In this document: positions 17,770-24,829 of the stretch, piece by piece
How positions within the stretch are numbered: position 1 is the stretch's first letter
Layout: each line of letters opens with the position of its first letter
Origin: Streptomyces sp. NBC_01478
Lineage (GTDB): Bacteria > Actinomycetota > Actinomycetes > Streptomycetales > Streptomycetaceae
NCBI RefSeq assembly: GCF_036227225.1
Contig: NZ_CP109444.1
Span: 3,887,501-3,951,500 of the forward strand
Direction: 5' to 3'
DNA length: 64,000 bases
Notes under the pieces: generated by a model
Told to the model about the DNA's origin: nothing
What the model saw: the letters and a program-made list of their open reading frames with translations, nothing else
The model's database searches: none
Made by a program: the position numbers and the translations under genes

Positions 17770-18471
17770 ATGCAGATCATCGAGGTGACCGGGTATGCCG
17801 TCAGATCCGCCGTGATCACCATGCGGCGGAAAGGGAAGCCACTTGAATTCGTGATCTTCCCGATGGTGCATGTGGCGTCCCCGACGTTCTACTCCCAGGT
17901 CCGCCTCAGGCTCAGGGAGTGCGACCTCATCGTCCTTGAGGGAATCCGGGGGAAGTCGGCGGGAGTGAGTGCCCTCACGCTCGCCTACCGGTTCGCCCCG
18001 CGCCGGCGGCGCAACGGCCTGGAGGAGCAGCGCGACGACGTGCTGCTCCCGGAGGGCGTGCCGGTCGTCAACCCGGATGTGACCGCGGCGGAGGCGATCG
18101 AGGATCTCAAGACGCTGCCGCGGTGGATGTACCTGCTGCTCATGGTCGCGGCCCCGATGATGGGCCTGGTGTTCGCGCTGCGCGGTCCGCGCGCCTTCCT
18201 CGACGAGGACCAGGAGCTCGAGGATCTGCCGTCGACGCTGCGGGCGGAGATGCTGGCCGACAGTCCCGTGGAGCACGCGCTGTCCGATCGGCGCGACCAG
18301 CGGTCGCTCGACGCCCTCGGCGAGATCCACGCGGAGCACGGCGACGAGCGGTTCCGGGTCGCCGTCGTCTACGGAGCCGGCCACGTCCCGGCGATCGTGT
18401 CGGGACTGTGGGACCGCTACGGATACCGGCCACGCGAGGCGGAGTGGCTCACGGTCGTCGTCCCGGCGTAG
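17770..18471 (+). CDS. TraB/GumN-like (Tiki-superfamily) domain protein with one TM segment
   Basis: 233 residues from ATG 17770, chosen for the adjacent GGGGGG; an in-frame ATG at 17728 is an alternative. The early segment VIFPMVHVASPTFYSQV followed by CDLIVLEGIRG, and the late VVYGAGHVPAIVSGLWDRYG, resemble the paired His- and Glu-containing strands of the TraB/GumN superfamily of putative metal-dependent hydrolases. A central hydrophobic stretch (MYLLLMVAAPMMGLVFAL) is a likely membrane segment. Function unknown; it follows gap by 125 bases with no DevR-like box. Confidence 0.6.
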   Translation: MQIIEVTGYAVRSAVITMRRKGKPLEFVIFPMVHVASPTFYSQVRLRLRECDLIVLEGIRGKSAGVSALTLAYRFAPRRRRNGLEEQRDDVLLPEGVPVVNPDVTAAEAIEDLKTLPRWMYLLLMVAAPMMGLVFALRGPRAFLDEDQELEDLPSTLRAEMLADSPVEHALSDRRDQRSLDALGEIHAEHGDERFRVAVVYGAGHVPAIVSGLWDRYGYRPREAEWLTVVVPA

Positions 18472-18515
18472 CGGCGTCGCGGCCGGCGGGGGGGCGAGAT
18501 CCCGGTCCGGCCAGT

Positions 18516-18659
18516 GTGCCGGTCGCCTACGGCACGGCCAACGGCTCCACCGCGAGGATCGCCGAGGCCGAGGCCGTCGCCGAGGTCCTGCGCAAGGAGG
18601 GGCTCATCCCCGACCTGTCGCCGGTGAGTCGACCGGCAGTCAGCAGCCACATGGCGGCG
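18516..18659 (+). pseudogene. Flavodoxin-domain remnant
   Basis: From GTG 18516 the frame reads VPVAYGTANGSTARIAEAEA, then VAEVLRKEGLIPDL, which matches the FMN phosphate-binding loop and first helix of flavodoxins (YGSxxGSTxxIA). After about 48 codons the similarity stops and the frame runs antisense into the converging USP3 gene. No full flavodoxin follows, so this is a truncated gene, probably cut by the rearrangement that brought in the 3' end of USP3. A flavodoxin would have been a plausible electron donor for PflA; that link is speculative. Confidence 0.6.
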
Positions 18660-18662
18660 GGG

Positions 18663-19319
18663 CTACGAGGGCACCACGGCGACGGGGCACCGTGCATCAC
18701 GCGAGAGCGCCCGCGCGACCGTGCCCGGCTCGCTCTCCGATCGCCGGCCCACGACGACCAGCCCGGCACCCGTCGACCGCTCGACCAGGGCATGGGCCGG
18801 AGTGAACAGCCGTACATCCTCCAGTACTTGTACCTCGGGGTACTTCTCCCGCCACGGCCGCAGCACGTCGGCCAGTTGCCGCACCTCTTGGTCCTCCCAT
18901 GCGCCGCGGTCCTCCTCCGGTACGCCGAAGGGCGGTTCGGCGGCGCGGGAGGGGAACTGCCACGCGTGCACGACGCGCAGTCGTACACCTCGCAGCCGGG
19001 CGGCGTCGAAGGCGAAGTCGACGGCGCCCGGGGCGGGTCGGCGGGCGTTCAGACCGAGGACGACCTCGGGTACGGCATGCGCGGCGCGCCGAGCCGTGCA
19101 TCGTTCGGGGACCAGCACGAGGGGGTGGGCCGAGAACGCGGGTACGTCCAGCCCCGGCACGGCCGCCACGACGAGCCTCGTCGTGTCCGGGACGTCGGGC
19201 GGTGAGCCATGGACGTCCCGCAGCGACAGCCCGCGCAGTGCGGCCTCCCGAGCGGCCCAGCGGATGACGGCCCGGCCGTTCACCGAGCCGTCGGCGTAGG
19301 AAACGATGACGCGTTCCAT
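18663..19319 (-). CDS. Universal stress protein, degenerate tandem type (USP3)
   Basis: 218 residues, shorter than the usual 280-300 for tandem USPs. ATG 19319 begins MERVIVSYADGSVNGRAVIR, so the first domain starts normally (DGS) but is shortened to about 70 residues and loses its ATP signature. The second domain (EVVLGLNARRPAPGAVDFA) runs to AVVPS, and its signature is replaced by GRRSESEPGTVARAL. ATP binding is therefore doubtful. It lies 117 bases downstream of the Rv1733c-like gene on the same strand and is probably co-transcribed from the boxed promoter near 20.15 kb. Confidence 0.8.
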   Translation of the reverse strand: MERVIVSYADGSVNGRAVIRWAAREAALRGLSLRDVHGSPPDVPDTTRLVVAAVPGLDVPAFSAHPLVLVPERCTARRAAHAVPEVVLGLNARRPAPGAVDFAFDAARLRGVRLRVVHAWQFPSRAAEPPFGVPEEDRGAWEDQEVRQLADVLRPWREKYPEVQVLEDVRLFTPAHALVERSTGAGLVVVGRRSESEPGTVARALSRDARCPVAVVPS

Positions 19320-19436
19320 GACGGTGTGCCTCTCTACGCGAGGACTGGTGCCTTCATACAGGTGAGCCGAAGTCGCCCGACCCACTGGGTAGTTGAGAGC
19401 GTGCGGGGGAACGGCCGCTGCCGCCCGCCTCGGCCG

Positions 19437-20018
19437 TCAGGCGGTTCTGTGACCCCAGGTGGGCCCCACTGTCTCCCACTCCCGGCCCCACTTCTCGATG
19501 CGCCGCTGTTCGAGCCGCCACCGTGCTACAGCACCCACGCCTTGGACGGCGCCGGTGAGGGCGAGCCCGGCGAGTGCGCCCAGGAAGCCCGCCTCGACGG
19601 CGGCGTCCCCCGGGCTCGGCGGTGCGGTGGTCAGCGCGCCACGGCTGTCCTGCCAGACCACGACAGCGGTTCCTGCCGTGCGGCCGGTGCCGACCAGGGT
19701 GCGACCGGTGCGGAGGGAACCATCTGGAGCGGTCCAACGGACCGGCGCCTGGACCTTGTCGCCCGCGGACCAACCGGCTCCCGCCGGCTTCGGCACGTCG
19801 CCGAGGAGCACGGCACGGACGGTACGCCGCTCGGCGCGCTGCCGTGCGAAGGTCACGTCGGCGGCGTGCGCCGTGACCAGGCCGGCGAGCACACCTCCGA
19901 CGGCGATCGCAGTCCACACCGCCAGCACGACCCAGGCCTCGACGATGTCGTCCCGACGCCGCAGCGGGTTGCTCCGCCAACGCCAGCACCACTTCCTCGT
20001 CGGCTCGCACCCGGTCAT
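19437..20018 (-). CDS. Rv1733c-like two-TM membrane protein
   Basis: 193 residues. The layout matches mycobacterial Rv1733c, a DosR-regulon membrane antigen: an RxNPL motif followed by an acidic residue and TM1 (RSNPLRRRDDIVEAWVVLAV, continuing to AVGGVLAGLVTAH), an extracytoplasmic beta-rich middle with PVRWTAPDGSLRTGRT and WQDSRGALTTAP, and a C-terminal TM2 (AGFLGALAGLALTGAVQGV) ending in a basic tail. Molecular function is unknown in any species. The boxed region 20150-20163 lies 132 bases upstream and is shared with divergent USP4, again pointing to DevR control. Confidence 0.75.
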   Translation of the reverse strand: MTGCEPTRKWCWRWRSNPLRRRDDIVEAWVVLAVWTAIAVGGVLAGLVTAHAADVTFARQRAERRTVRAVLLGDVPKPAGAGWSAGDKVQAPVRWTAPDGSLRTGRTLVGTGRTAGTAVVVWQDSRGALTTAPPSPGDAAVEAGFLGALAGLALTGAVQGVGAVARWRLEQRRIEKWGREWETVGPTWGHRTA

Positions 20019-20149
20019 GGCCCCTCATCTCCTTCCGTCGCGTTCCGTCGCGTCATCACATCGAAGGTGGCAGCCCCGGGACCACGCTCACAGAGGTCGA
20101 AGGGGGCCCTGTCGATGGGCCGCTCGGGACCGGATCCCGGTGTCGGGCA

Positions 20150-20163
20150 GGGCCGTTCGGCCC
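20150..20163. promoter_or_regulatory. Perfect DevR/OsdR-like box between the Rv1733c-like gene and USP4
   Basis: GGGCCGTTCGGCCC, inside the 18-bp palindrome CAGGGCCG-tt-CGGCCCTG, in the 326-base divergent region 20019-20344. It is 132 bases from the minus-strand start and 182 bases from the USP4 ATG. A half-site copy (GGGCCGTTCGGCGT) occurs at 20227-20240. The rest of the region shows no gene. Confidence 0.65.
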
Positions 20164-20344
20164 TGGGGACGGCAGGTACGGCTCTGTCCGGCAGCCCTCG
20201 TCCTCGCCGAACGGCTCTGTCTCAAGGGGCCGTTCGGCGTTCCGACGGGTCCCCTCGGCTCCTGCCCCTCGCGCCGGCGGGCGACGAGCATCGTCGCTGG
20301 GAACACACCCCCGGCTCGCGCCGCGCACAGAAGGAAGCAGGCCC

Positions 20345-21091
20345 ATGACTCTCCACCACGTGGTCGTCGGAGTGGACGGCTCACTGGTCTCCGTACGGGC
20401 GTTGGACCAGGCCGCGGAGGAAGCCGCGCGGCGCGGCGCCACGCTGCGTGTGGTGTACGCCGTGCCCGATCGCGACGAGGCCGGTCCGATTCTGGCGTCC
20501 GCCGCCTCACGAGTGCGCGAACGGCATCCCGACATACCCGTGGTGACCAGGGCCGTGGAGGACGGCGCCGTGCGGGCGCTGGCCCGCGAGAGCGCGGACG
20601 CGGTGCTCACCGTCGTGGGCACGCGGGGGCTCGGCGAGCTGGCCGGGCGGGTGTGCGGCGCGGTGAGCTCGCGGCTCGCCGCGCAGGTGCGGGGCCCGTT
20701 GATGGTCGTACGCGGGGAACGCCTGCACGACGACCCCCGTGACGTGCTGCTCGGTCCGGGGACCGACACCGATACGGAGGCAGCCCGCTACGCCCTTGAG
20801 GAGGCGGAGTTGCGCGGTGTGCGCCTGCGTGTCCCGGGCGGCCGGGCCGAGGAGGCCCTGGCGCGCTTCGCCGTGGCCGGGGCACGGGAGCAGCACCTCG
20901 GGGCCGAGGCCGAGAGCCGGACGGCGCGCACGGCTCCGGCGCACGCCTTGGTGGACGCCACCCGGGACGCCTCGGTGGTGGTCATCGGATCGCGTCGGCC
21001 GGGCGGGCGGCACAGCGGCCACCTGAGTCCGGTCGTACACACCCTCCTGCACCACTCACACTGCCCCGTGGTCCTCGTCCCCATGGGCTGA
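20345..21091 (+). CDS. Universal stress protein, tandem UspA domains (USP4)
   Basis: 248 residues. Domain 1 begins HHVVVGVDGSLVSVRALDQA and has a near-consensus nucleotide motif (GTRGLGELAGRVCGA, with Ala instead of the final Ser). Domain 2 is shortened at its N-terminus (VLLGPGTDTDTEAARYA) and ends with the usual LHHSHCPVVLVPMG. AAGGAAG precedes ATG 20345. Its last 36 bases overlap the 3' end of the converging PPOX gene. Divergent from the Rv1733c-like gene and sharing the perfect palindrome between them, so probably DevR-controlled. Confidence 0.9.
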   Translation: MTLHHVVVGVDGSLVSVRALDQAAEEAARRGATLRVVYAVPDRDEAGPILASAASRVRERHPDIPVVTRAVEDGAVRALARESADAVLTVVGTRGLGELAGRVCGAVSSRLAAQVRGPLMVVRGERLHDDPRDVLLGPGTDTDTEAARYALEEAELRGVRLRVPGGRAEEALARFAVAGAREQHLGAEAESRTARTAPAHALVDATRDASVVVIGSRRPGGRHSGHLSPVVHTLLHHSHCPVVLVPMG

Positions 21092-21541
21092 CCGGCCGTC
21101 GGCGGTGAGCAGGGTGCCGGTGACCAGGTCGGGGCGGATACGGATCGTGTGAGCCATGTTCGTCTCCACCCACGGCCGCACCAGCGCCTCGCAGCGGGCC
21201 AGTTCACCGGGGTCGGTCACACGCTGGGCGTAGCCCGTCACCACCACACTCCACCCGAGGTGCGAGTCCGGGTCGATGAGGTCGGCCTCATAGGCGACGA
21301 CGACACCGGGGCCGTCCGCCGGCTGGGTGCGTGAGATCAGCGCGGAACCCTCGTGGGTGCGGATGACGATGTCGCCGTGGTCGAGGACGTGGTTGACCGG
21401 GCGTACGGTCGGCAGCGCGTGCCGGGTGAAGACGATCCTCCCCAACGACACGCTGCCCAGCAGCCGCAGTGCCTCGGCGCTGTCCAGCTCGACTCGGCGG
21501 CGAGGCCACGGAGGGATCGGTCGGTTGTCGTCATTGGCCAT
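21056..21541 (-). CDS. PPOX (pyridoxamine 5'-phosphate oxidase-like) flavin split-barrel protein
   Basis: 161 residues. The split-barrel pattern is clear: LLGSVSLGRIVFTRHALPTVRPVNHVLD near the start (shown here only as a landmark for strands 1-2), IVIRTHEGSAL, VVAYEADLIDPDSHLGWSVVVTG, and a C-terminal PWVETNMAHTIRIRPDLVTG. Such proteins bind FMN or F420 and many are redox enzymes of unknown substrate. Start ATG 21541 is chosen over the in-frame 21607 because the family begins close to the first barrel helix. DevR-like boxes at 21666-21700 lie 125 bases upstream. Confidence 0.85.
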   Translation of the reverse strand: MANDDNRPIPPWPRRRVELDSAEALRLLGSVSLGRIVFTRHALPTVRPVNHVLDHGDIVIRTHEGSALISRTQPADGPGVVVAYEADLIDPDSHLGWSVVVTGYAQRVTDPGELARCEALVRPWVETNMAHTIRIRPDLVTGTLLTADGRSAHGDEDHGAV

Positions 21542-21665
21542 GATGGATTCCGTACCGTTCTCGGTACTCGTTTCCTCGCATCGGCGGATACGCGGGCGGA
21601 GCGACACCGCGGGGGATCGGTGCCGCTCCTGCCTCTACTGTCTCCCCGGCCGCGGCCCGAACACA

Positions 21666-21700
21666 GGGCCGATGGGCCCCGATCGGAGACCGGACGGCCC
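21666..21700. promoter_or_regulatory. DevR/OsdR-like boxes between the PPOX gene and the kinase remnant
   Basis: GGGCCGATGGGCCC (21666-21679, perfect half-sites) and AGACCGGACGGCCC (21687-21700, right half perfect, left half weak), centres 21 bp apart. The region could drive the PPOX gene on the minus strand and, on the plus strand, the truncated kinase/USP5 transcript. Confidence 0.6.
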
Positions 21701-21779
21701 TGATGCCGACTGCCGAACCCCGTCCCGGGTGTGTGTCACGACGGCCTCGGCGACGGTCCCCAGGCCCGAGGAGACACAG

Positions 21780-21870
21780 GTGGGAAGCCCCGAGGAGGCC
21801 CGTGCGGCCCGCTTGCGGTTGCCGCAACTGAAGCTGGACGAGCTGCTGGCGGAGCTCCAGGCACGGCTCG
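21780..21870 (+). pseudogene. N-terminal remnant of a DevS/DosT-like sensor histidine kinase
   Basis: GTG 21780 has GAGGAG at good spacing and reads VGSPEEARAARLRLPQLKL, then DELLAELQARL. The pattern LPQL+LDELL.ELQ.RL is the characteristic start of actinobacterial DevS-type GAF kinases. After ARL the sequence switches to a USP gene in a different frame. The join falls in acggctcg (21863-21870), which fits both the expected kinase codons (gca cgg ctc g) and USP codons (gac ggc tcg for DGS), suggesting a deletion across 8 bases of microhomology. GAF, HisKA_3 and ATPase domains are absent. Confidence 0.65.
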
Positions 21871-21879
21871 CAGTCGGGG

Positions 21880-22653
21880 ATGGCCGCGGTGGAGGCCGCG
21901 GCGCACGAAGCCGACCGCATCGGGGTGGAACTCCGGTTGGCGCACGCCTATGAATGGCCAACTGCCCATGTGTCGCCCGGTGTTCCGCCCTGGGACCGAA
22001 GTGGCGCGGGCGCGTACCGAGTGGTGAAGGGCGCGTTGACCGAGGCCGAACGATGGGCCGTCCGTGCCGAGCCTCAGCTCCGTGTGACACACGAGGTCCT
22101 GATGGGTTCCCCCGTGGCGGTGCTGGAGTCCGAATCCCGTGAGGCGTCCCTCCTCGTGGTCGGCGGCCGTCCGCCGGGCAGGTCCGGGTCGCTGCGACTC
22201 GGCTCGGTCGCGAGGCGGTTGGCGGCCCACGGACGTACTCCGGTGCTGGTGGTGCGAGGCAGGCCGGACCCGACCGGTCCCGTCGTGCTGGTCGGCGGCC
22301 CCGCGCAGGAGGTCCGGGAAGCGGTGGAGTTCGCCTACGCCGAGGCGTCGGCGCGTGGCGCGGACCTGGTCGTGCTGGACAGGACAACCGCGTGGAACAG
22401 CCGGTCGCACAACGCCTTCGCCGACGCCCTGTCCGTACAGAGCGAGAAGCACCCGGACGTCACCACGCACCGCTCCGTCGTCCGAGGCGGGTTCCGCCGG
22501 GCGCTCGTGAAGGCGAGCACCCGGGCACAACTGGTCGTGGTCGGTGTGCGCAGCCGGGGCGGCCGGAGAGGCGCGCCGCTGAGCCCGGCCGGCCGGGCGG
22601 CACTGCACCGGGCGGACTGCCCTGTCGCCGTGATCCGCTCGACGGGGAGGTGA
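21880..22653 (+). CDS. Universal stress protein lacking its N-terminal strand (USP5)
   Basis: 257 residues from ATG 21880, the first methionine after the kinase-USP join. The first USP domain starts inside helix 1 (MAAVEAAAHEADRIGVELRL); the usual GVDGS strand is lost, although the out-of-gene codons just before still read xGSQSG. Its ATP signature is broken (GGRPPGRSGSLRLGS, Pro for the second Gly). Domain 2 ends ALHRADCPVAVIRS. Translation would need a fortuitous start with no obvious ribosome site, so it may be a decaying gene. Kept as CDS because the frame is long and USP-like throughout. Confidence 0.65.
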   Translation: MAAVEAAAHEADRIGVELRLAHAYEWPTAHVSPGVPPWDRSGAGAYRVVKGALTEAERWAVRAEPQLRVTHEVLMGSPVAVLESESREASLLVVGGRPPGRSGSLRLGSVARRLAAHGRTPVLVVRGRPDPTGPVVLVGGPAQEVREAVEFAYAEASARGADLVVLDRTTAWNSRSHNAFADALSVQSEKHPDVTTHRSVVRGGFRRALVKASTRAQLVVVGVRSRGGRRGAPLSPAGRAALHRADCPVAVIRSTGR

Positions 22654-22726
22654 CCTTGGCTACGGCATCGTTCTTCAACCGTCGTCAAGGCCCCCACCCG
22701 ACAGTGCTCGTGACGATTCCGCCGGG

Positions 22727-23149
22727 TCAGTCGCCGACGAGGCGGCCGTGGTCCTCGACCTGTCGGCGTACGAGGTAGACCCCCGGGGCGTGGCCCATGG
22801 CCCCGTGTTCGGGATGCAGGACATAGGCGGTGGCGCTCTCGTGGACGGTGAAACAGCCGACGTCGGCGCCGCCGTCACGTATCGGAGCCCAGGTCACCCT
22901 TCCGTCGGCCACGAGCAGGTGGGTGTGCGCGCCGTCGCCGGACGACACCAGCGGTATTCCGGCGGCGGGGACCGGCTTGCCGCCCTTCGGGGGCTTGTAC
23001 CCGATGAGGCCGACCGGGATCAGCCCGACATCGCCCTGACGCTGCAGACCTGAGGAGACCGGGATGGCCGCCTGCCGGTCGAGGTGTTCCAGGACGTCGG
23101 TTCCCGCGAGGGTGGTGACGTATCCGAGGGTGCGCTGTTGCTGGGCCAT
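22727..23149 (-). CDS. Conserved hypothetical protein (partner of the DUF6745-like gene)
   Basis: 140 residues, no signal peptide or membrane segment. It starts MAQQQRTLGYVTTLAGTDVL after GGAG at good spacing; the longer open frame upstream is a shadow of the preceding gene. The C-terminal half has VGCFTVHESATAYVLHPEHG and GVYLVRRQVEDHGRLVGD, which read as a compact alpha/beta domain. I do not recognise a family. It lies 13 bases after the DUF6745-like gene, so the two form an operon and probably act together. Confidence 0.75.
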   Translation of the reverse strand: MAQQQRTLGYVTTLAGTDVLEHLDRQAAIPVSSGLQRQGDVGLIPVGLIGYKPPKGGKPVPAAGIPLVSSGDGAHTHLLVADGRVTWAPIRDGGADVGCFTVHESATAYVLHPEHGAMGHAPGVYLVRRQVEDHGRLVGD

Positions 23150-23162
23150 GGGGCTCTCCGAT

Positions 23163-24404
23163 TCAGGTGGCGCGGTCGAGGGTGAGGTACTGCTCGCGGG
23201 TGAGGCCGAGCATGCCGGCCGCCGCGGTGACCGGATCGGGGGTGTCGACGGGCACGAAGAGCCCGTACTGGCGGCGGGTGCCGTCGCGCTCGGGTGTGGC
23301 GTTGGTGCACAGCAGGACCCGTGAGGTGCTGGAGGGGAACGCCCCGGCGGGCAGTTCGTAGAGGGCGAGTCGGCACCCCGGGTTGCCGGGATCGGGCTCG
23401 CTGGAGCCGATCTGAAGCAGGCCCGCGGCGGCGATGAACTCGCCCCAGCCCATGCGTTCGATCGCGGCGCGGCGTATCTCGCTGTTGCTCTCCTCCAGGA
23501 TCCGGTCGGCGTCCCAGTACCCCTCGACCAGGCTGCCGGGAGCCTCCCTGCCGTGCCAGGCATGGATCACCCAGCCGTCGGGCCACACCGCCGCCGGTCC
23601 GTCGGCGCAGTGGAGATTGCCCTGGGCGTCCTGCCGCAGGACGTCGGGGCGGGGGGTGAGGACGGCGTAGTCGCGGTAGGCCCACCACAGGCCCGCGTGC
23701 CGGCTCACCTGCTGCTCGGCACGGACGATATCCAGACCGGTGACGCCGATGAGTTCCATGGCGTCGGCCCACGCGAACGTCGCCACGTCCCTCCCTTGCG
23801 GAAATTCGTACCGCCAGCGGTGGGGCAGCCGGAACAGCGGCACCTCGGGTACCGGGGCGATGCCTGCCTGGGCGGCCACCTGCGCGGCCAGTTCCTCCTG
23901 CACCCGAGGCTGAGCCCACGGCTCGGGTTTCCTGCCGTCGGCGGGCCACACCATCGCGCTCTGCGCCACCGTCCGCCAGGGGTACCCGCGGGACAGCTCC
24001 CCCACGACCGTCGACCCCACTCGCCTGTCCAGCGCGCGGGTCACCTGGGCCTTGGCCTGGTCGACGACCTCTGCGTGGAGGAAATCCCCTCCGGTGCGCA
24101 ACTGCCCACGTATCCGTCGGCGGAACCGGGCGCGCAGCCGGGCATGTCTTCCTCCCGTCACCGAGGCGATGACACCGGGAAGCACCGCCTGCCCGATCAG
24201 GCCGGCCCATGGGGAGTCGAGCCAGACGATGAACCGTGGGGGCGGCAGCCCGAGGCCCCGGTAAACCTCCCGGACCGCGTCCTCGGCGGCAGCGCGGTCA
24301 CCCGGCCCGGTCGCCCGGTCGACCGCGTTCCAGTCCTTCCCGATCTCGCGGATGTTCGTTTCCTGCTCTTCGGTGATCCTCGCGATCCGCTTACTGGGTG
24401 TCAT
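23163..24404 (-). CDS. DUF6745-like protein
   Basis: 413 residues, cytosolic. The diagnostic part is the C-terminal segment LHCADGPAAVWPDGWVIHAW followed by HG and the later RMGWGEFIAAAGLLQIGS, a pattern seen in actinobacterial DUF6745 proteins (LHxxDGPAxxWPDGW-type repeats that also occur in leucine-rich/pentapeptide contexts). The N-terminal half is helix-rich (ITEEQETNIREIGKDWNAVD). GGGAGGT precedes ATG 24404. It is the first gene of a two-gene unit with the 140-residue protein. Biochemical role unknown. Confidence 0.7.
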   Translation of the reverse strand: MTPSKRIARITEEQETNIREIGKDWNAVDRATGPGDRAAAEDAVREVYRGLGLPPPRFIVWLDSPWAGLIGQAVLPGVIASVTGGRHARLRARFRRRIRGQLRTGGDFLHAEVVDQAKAQVTRALDRRVGSTVVGELSRGYPWRTVAQSAMVWPADGRKPEPWAQPRVQEELAAQVAAQAGIAPVPEVPLFRLPHRWRYEFPQGRDVATFAWADAMELIGVTGLDIVRAEQQVSRHAGLWWAYRDYAVLTPRPDVLRQDAQGNLHCADGPAAVWPDGWVIHAWHGREAPGSLVEGYWDADRILEESNSEIRRAAIERMGWGEFIAAAGLLQIGSSEPDPGNPGCRLALYELPAGAFPSSTSRVLLCTNATPERDGTRRQYGLFVPVDTPDPVTAAAGMLGLTREQYLTLDRAT

Positions 24405-24829
24405 GGCCGTACCTCCCGGGGACGTTTGGTCATTCTTCCCCGGTCGATGGCCGTCCGACCGTCCCACCACGGAAGGTCTGCTTCGGGCGGACCAGGCACC
24501 GCATCCGCACCGCTACCGCCGATCGTCCCCAGGCACGTCCGCCGCATGGGCTTCGGCATGCTCCTGGAGGCCCAACCCGACGAACTCGTCGCCGGCATCT
24601 CACCCGGCCCGACCCGCAAAACGGAACGCGTCCCCGATGAACACGCACACCCGGTTCGAGACCCTCTCCCCAGTTGGGGAGAGGGTCTCGAACCCATGCG
24701 CAGCGGATTTCCTTTCCAACGCCCCGCGTACTCAAAGGCGAGTGGCCTCCAAGTACGCGGGGCGGCACTTACGCCTGCGCCGCGACGACGGCTACCGACG
24801 AAACGCGGTGCGCGAGGTGACGGAATACC
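24405..24829. other. Gene-free stretch with a long hairpin
   Basis: No convincing gene. It holds the perfect 17-bp hairpin at 24655-24692 and, immediately after, a segment (cgaacccatgcgcagcgga, then tttccttt) that recurs in similar form near 59.14 kb. These point to residual mobile or recombined DNA between the DUF6745-like operon and the surface-protein gene. Confidence 0.5.
24655..24692. terminator. Perfect 17-bp hairpin with 4-base loop
   Basis: Arms TTCGAGACCCTCTCCCC and GGGGAGAGGGTCTCGAA around loop agtt. It is 138 bases past the stop of the minus-strand LAxTG-protein gene and could terminate it. The length and perfection of the arms also fit a mobile-element end. No U-tract on either strand. 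Confidence 0.5.

Noticed and set aside
20117..20130. GGGCC-GCTC-GGGAC as a DevR box
   Set aside because: Second half-site is a direct rather than inverted repeat.
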